Positions 59,707 to 64,000 of a stretch of 64,000 nucleotides of DNA are shown piece by piece. Source of the stretch: Blumeriella jaapii (taxonomy: Eukaryota; Ascomycota; Leotiomycetes; Helotiales; Drepanopezizaceae); assembly GCA_009599575.1 (NCBI GenBank), contig VWND01000009.1:682001-746000 (forward strand), given 5' to 3'. Both the position numbers and the translations under genes were made by a program. A model generated the notes under the pieces. It was given only the letters and a program-made list of their open reading frames with translations. It had not been told where the DNA came from and did no database searches. Position 1 is the stretch's first letter. Every line of letters starts with the position of its first letter.

Positions 59707-61282
59707 CTATCCTGCTTTGCCATTCCCAATACAGGCTCGATGTCTTGCTCGACCTGAGTTCTTCGACCCTTCCAATCCATACATGCCGCCCGCAAAGAAA
59801 ACAATCAACGCCCCGATCAGAGTCCCCGGCGACAGCCGGTTGCCAAACAGCCAGATGCTCAGCAGCAGGCTGACCAGCTTGCGCACATTCAACACAATGG
59901 TGACTGTGAGGGCCGGAACAGCCGAGGCGAGCAGGTTCACCCCGCGAATGCAGGCGTACTGCGTGAGCACGTTCATAACGAGATAGGCGAGCTGGCTGGG
60001 GATGCGGATGGTATCGAGCCCTTTCTGCAACTCAACGGGCAGGCTGCTGAGCTGGTCGTAAGCGGTCAGGCCGAGGGGCGCCGAGGCGGCGAGCTTGATG
60101 AATTGGCGTCTCATTGACGGGATGAAGGGCACGAAGAGAGGGAGCGCGAGGAGGTGAGAGTAGAACAGGTTCTCTTTCCAGTGGGGACCATATGCTTTGT
60201 AGGTTTCCTCGGTGTACAAACCCATGATTGCCGACAGGACTTGGGCAATGAAGAGGATGGCGAGACCGGTGCTGAAGGGGGGGATTTCGCTGGTGACGAC
60301 CACATCCTTCTGCGAATCCGTCAGTGCAAGCCTCCATCCCACCGTCGCTCTCCTTACCTTGGATTGCTGGTCCGACCAGGCCGCCACGATCACACCGGTA
60401 GTCAACAGGGTGACCGCAAAGACCTGCATCCTCGAGAACTTCTTGCCCCATAGATAGCCGGCTGCAATGGTTGTAATGCTCCCTCCCGACCGCAGGATGA
60501 TGTGGATCGGCACGGAGATGTTGTAGCTAAAGGCATGGTTGTTCAGAACATTGATCGTGAAGAAGAGCAGGATGTTGATCATCCAGCGACGTATCGGGAC
60601 ATGATTCGGCTTGAGGAAGAACGGAGGTCGAGTCTGGTCGAACTGCGAGACGTATCCCGTGGTGGCGACGAAGAGGAACTGGACGAACGTCAAGAGGGTG
60701 CCGCTGTCAGGCTCGACCCTGTGCCAGATGTTAACGTCTTGACGGGCATCAGCTTCCAGCGTCGCGTTGCCCACACTTACTTGACGATAGCTTCCAGCGC
60801 AAAGACCTAGCACAAAACATGAGCCTCGATCCAATTAAAGCCCAACCCGTAACCAGCTCCAGCTCCAGCTCCCGCTCCAGCTCCAGCTCCGGCCCCCGCT
60901 CCCACACAGCCCGGACAGTACTCACATTCGAGCAGCAGCCGCCGAAGATCAGGGCCAGCATCGCGCCCACGGCCAGCCATTGCGGGATGGTCTCGATGAA
61001 GATGCGCCCAATCAGCGCCATGATCCGCGAGGAGGCCGGTCGCGGGTCATCAATGCCGTACATCTCGGCCTTCTCCAGCGAAGGGCGCGCGTCAATGACC
61101 TTGGGCGTTATGAGGTCGCCATCCGTCGCGCTCGAGGGCGACGAAGAAGCTTGAAGGTCGCGCAGCGTGGATCGTCGTCGCGGGGCGCTACTGCTGCTGT
61201 TGGTATGGCTGCTGCTGCTGTTGCTGCTGCCCATGGACGTCGGCTGCGTGCTGCTGGAGTCAGCTCTGCGTCGTCTCGCCAT
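59707..61282 (-). CDS. yea4: UDP-N-acetylglucosamine transporter, Yea4/SLC35B4 family
   Basis: Nucleotide-sugar transporter of the ER/Golgi that supplies UDP-GlcNAc for chitin and glycan synthesis. Exons 61282-60926, 60806-60781, 60718-60358 and 60309-59707; introns 119, 62 and 48 bp; 448 aa. A 26-nt microexon encodes VFALEAIV. A Ser/Thr-rich N-terminus of about 90 residues precedes about ten membrane spans. Family motifs are VPIRRWMINILLFFTINVLN, SVPIHIILRSGGS, WSDQQSK, GLYTEETYKAYG and TVIVLNVRKLVSLLLSI. The 48-nt third intron is in frame, so unspliced RNA reads through. The first intron carries a CAGCTC hexamer repeat, and a run of 24 G lies 65 bp upstream of the ATG. Confidence 0.92.
60839..60900. 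repeat. CAGCTC hexamer repeat inside intron 1
   Basis: Tandem CAGCTC/CCGCTC units lie wholly within the first intron of the transporter gene, near its 3' end. Confidence 0.7.
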
Positions 61283-61346
61283 CCGGGGTGAAGTGGTTCG
61301 TTCTGCGTTGCAGGGTCGTCGAAGAGCGGGAGGGGAAGAAGTTGTT

Positions 61347-61370
61347 GGGGGGGGGGGGGGGGGGGGGGGG
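61347..61370. repeat. G24 homopolymer
   Basis: 24 consecutive G, about 65 bp upstream of the transporter ATG (C-run on the coding strand). Confidence 0.9.
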
Positions 61371-61427
61371 CATTTAATATTCCAGCGAAAGGTAACGGGC
61401 AGACAAGGCAACACGAGTCCTTGACAC

Positions 61428-61780
61428 GTACAGTACAGTACCTACAGTACCTACCTAAGGTAGGTACCTATATGTAAAGTACTTCCTTAGTACACAAACC
61501 CCAGCTACGCTAATGGATATCGATCGCAGGCACGCCAGCAAGCCATTGATGTGATAATGATGGAGATGGACCTACGGTACTGCTGTCCAGTACGGCACGG
61601 TACGGTGCTGTGCTACGATCTGGGCAAGTGGCGAGGCAATGGATAGGTACAGTACGCAAGCCGTGGTCATGGTCCAGAGGAGAGTAAGGATGTTGTACAG
61701 GACTGTACAGTACTGTACTGTGCCTTATAAGGAGCAGCAGGAGCGGGATACCTACAGCACTGTACGGTACATACAGATCC
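61428..61780. repeat. Dense GTACA/TGTAC cluster
   Basis: At least six short arrays in about 350 bp, with GGTAGGTACCTA and GGTACGGTAC variants. This is the densest such cluster at the right end of the window. Confidence 0.75.
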
Positions 61781-62635
61781 TATACAGACATGAAGTGTCG
61801 CAGGCCTCGAAACCCCGGGAGCGGCTCAAACTGTGCGGTCGTTCCCAAAACAGATATAAGGTCTTGACGAAACCGACACAGGTACGCACGCCTCCTCGGT
61901 GCAGTACAATACAATACGATACAATACAATACATACACAGACCACCAAGCGACGCCTTGCGTTCCGTATTTCTTCTTTCCTACGCCTGTTGCCACGACGC
62001 TGGATCAATAGGGTTACTGTACAGGCAGGGCCCCAGTTCCTTCTCCTGGTTCGGTGTACTTGCGTGCCAGGGGCGCATCTGGGGAAGCAACTTAAATACG
62101 GCACTCAAACGAAAACAAGCAATGGTGACTTCACAGCTCCTCTCGCCGAGTCCGACATCACACATCGGGGGTCCGTCTAGAGGAAGTCCAAGGGGTCGGT
62201 CTCCTCCTCAGACAAAGCCGCGTGGGCGACCGCCTCGTGCCCACCAACACCGTCACAGCACAAAAGTGATTGAAATCTCGTTGCGCTATTCATCTGCTAG
62301 GCGACTAATTTACTTGACAGCGGAGAACTTGCTGGTGGTCGAGGGACATCGGCAAGGCATTACTCCTTCGGAAAGCTTCCCAGGACAGATCAGAAATGCA
62401 GAACCGCCCGACGCCTGGCCACTCAGAGCGGTACGACCACCCAGACACGCATCATAGCTTCCCTCGCAAACCTGTGGTATCTCCTCTCCTACCCATCATG
62501 GCACATTCCTTTCTCATGACCTCAATGGAAATCTTGCGAGTGAAACGGGATCCGGGGAGTCTGGTGTGGAACGCTGCGAGCCTTGTAAGAACGCCGAGAT
62601 GATGACCTAGAGAGCCCTTTCATGCAGGAACAAAT

Positions 62636-64000
62636 TTACAATGCCGAGAAGACGAAGAGCTACAGCGCGGTTAGCAGGTGCTGTGGGCGCCGGGTCCCGC
62701 GTACTTACGTTGTTGGTCGCGGCGATGGCGATACTGTCCTCAAACGGATGCCAGCTCATATGCAGAATCTTCTTGTTGAAATCAATTTGATCGGCATCGG
62801 TCTCTTTTCTCATCCTGCCACCTTGACCCGCTGTTCCAGCCGCGGGACTGCCCGCTCTCGAGCTACCCTTCTTCCCTCCGTTCGTGGCAGTCGGACTGGT
62901 CGCGTTGATCGGTGTCGGTACACCAACTTTCTTTGCCTTGAACGCCGATTTGTCCGCCTGAAGGACTACCTCTACCTCCTTTTCCGGATCCGAAGGATAG
63001 ATCATAAAGTTGTTGTTGTAGCTTCCCGTCATCACATTCTTAGCATCTCCCGAAAAGACAACCTCAAACTTGTCGAAAATGCTATCATTCTCGTAAGTGT
63101 CACAGAGTCTAGGCCGGAGGTGCTCATGGATCGGAATAGTCTTCACAGGCTGTCGCTCCATGTTGACATCCCAAATTTTGACTGTGAGATAATCACGTGA
63201 AAGGATGTAACGACCATCGTGGGAAAACCGGACGTCTGAAATAGAGGAGATGATTTCGGAGAAAAATGATCGAGCAGATGGATCCTCCTCTTGTTCGAAT
63301 TCTGAGAAATCAATGTCAGTAGAGGAAATCAAGCCTGAAGAGATGCACGTACGCTTCGCATGTTGATCACACAGGGCGCTCTCTCGCATATCCGCAAGCT
63401 TGATAGTGCCCTTGGAGCTTGCATACATGAACCAATTGCAGCTTTGGGGGTGGAACTCAGCAGCTGTGATGACCTCTGTGAGCTCCTCCATGTTCGCCGG
63501 TTTGATATCCACAATGTTGAAGCTTTGGTCTTGGATGTTGAGATTCCACAGGTTTATCCGCAGGTCATCACTGCTAATGAACGTCTCCCCATCGCTGTTC
63601 ACCGATATGCTGTTGATGTGGTAGGCATGGGCATTGGCGTAGGTTCTCCGAGGGACCGCTGCTACTACGGTATCGTGATGTGTAAGGCGGGGTAGTTTGA
63701 GGTCGTGAGAGCCTGAGTAGTGGACGTTCGCACGAGGACGTACGCCACCCCCGCCCCCAGCAGCAGTGCCTGGTGTAAGATCGTGGGAAAGGTTGTTCTC
63801 TGCTACCACTTTCAACGACTTCTCAAAGACCTTCCACAGCTTGATTGTCTTGTCGTTCGTTGATAAGAGGTAGTGTGACGCGTTTTGTCTCTTGCACCAC
63901 TTGATCTTGTTGATCTTCTCCTCGATCTCGAGAGACTTTAGGTAATCAAATTCAGGCTCGTGGGATTGGAATTCCGTGTGGAATTTGTATTCACAGGTTT
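62636..64000 (-). CDS. cdc55: PP2A regulatory subunit B (B55/Cdc55), 5' end outside window
   Basis: WD40 propeller subunit that directs protein phosphatase 2A to its substrates. Exons seen: 64000-63353 (continuing beyond the window), 63301-62709 and 62659-62636. Introns are 51 bp (GTACGT..TCAG) and 49 bp (GTAAGT..GTAG). The window-edge reading [20 protein letters not shown], then KINKIKWC and [12 protein letters not shown], is classic B55. Further landmarks are [40 protein letters not shown] and, at the end, [18 protein letters not shown] plus LFVFSAL-stop from a 24-nt last exon. Fungal-type inserts lie after VVAENN (Gly/Ala) and before the last repeat (Ser/Gly/Ala). Only the N-terminal residues are missing. 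Confidence 0.95.

Larger units (their letters stand above)
61283..62635. other. Intergenic, transporter promoter and PP2A gene 3' side, repeat-rich
   Basis: Contains the G run, the dense GTACA block and no supported gene. The 272-aa plus-strand frame at 61639-62457 reads through pentamer arrays (YRTVQYCTVPY) and looks spurious. Confidence 0.5.

Noticed and set aside
61639..62457. 272-aa open frame on the plus strand
   Set aside because: It runs through GTACA arrays that yield YCTVQY-like repeats, has no domain, and overlaps the region between two well-defined minus-strand genes.

Overview
The window looks like nuclear DNA of a filamentous ascomycete (Pezizomycotina). Introns are short (about 43-90 bp, one of about 200 bp) with GT..AG ends and CTAAC/CTGAC-type branch sites. 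There is a Rim15-type kinase with PAS and receiver-like domains, a PTH11-like receptor, and retroelements degraded by C-to-T changes that look like repeat-induced point mutation (RIP). A Sordariomycete, perhaps Hypocrealean, origin is my guess from protein character only; I cannot name the species.

Layout. 1-9341: a nest of two RIP-degraded Ty3/gypsy chromodomain retroelements. The inner one (898-8239) has 413-bp LTRs and a TAATA target duplication, and sits inside the integrase gene of the outer one. 9342-16099: about 6.8 kb with no gene I can support, full of short tandem repeats and GTACA/TGTAC arrays. 16100-27135: PTH11-like receptor, an unrecognised GC-rich gene, eIF3d, a bZIP factor, an ER acyltransferase with a reading-frame problem, and a small putative membrane protein. 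27136-35817: gene-poor, with a 192-bp tandem array. 35818-41455: Rim15/Greatwall-type kinase. 43137-45438: secreted GH30 glucanase with one frameshift. 46823-53964: an accessory-looking block holding a secreted protein of six 21-residue repeats, a divergent UstYa/DUF3328-like membrane protein, a coiled-coil membrane protein, a multi-span membrane protein and a RING protein. 55541-64000: conserved genes on the minus strand (AMP deaminase, Yea4-type UDP-GlcNAc transporter, PP2A B55 regulatory subunit running off the right edge).

The most interesting candidate system is at 46.8-48.9 kb. A signal peptide is followed by six near-identical 21-residue units, and an 874-bp divergent promoter region separates this gene from a membrane protein carrying two HxxHC motifs. 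This is the architecture of fungal repeat-precursor peptides (ustiloxin-like RiPPs, or Kex2-processed repeat proteins). It is unusual in having Gln-Arg rather than dibasic unit borders and no Tyr, Trp, Phe or Cys in the units.

Rim15 and the PP2A B55 subunit belong to one signalling axis (Greatwall - endosulfine - PP2A-B55), and both lie in this window about 21 kb apart. Three genes (acyltransferase, GH30, Rim15 C-terminus) need a frame change that ordinary introns explain poorly. Uncorrected assembly indels are as likely as biology.
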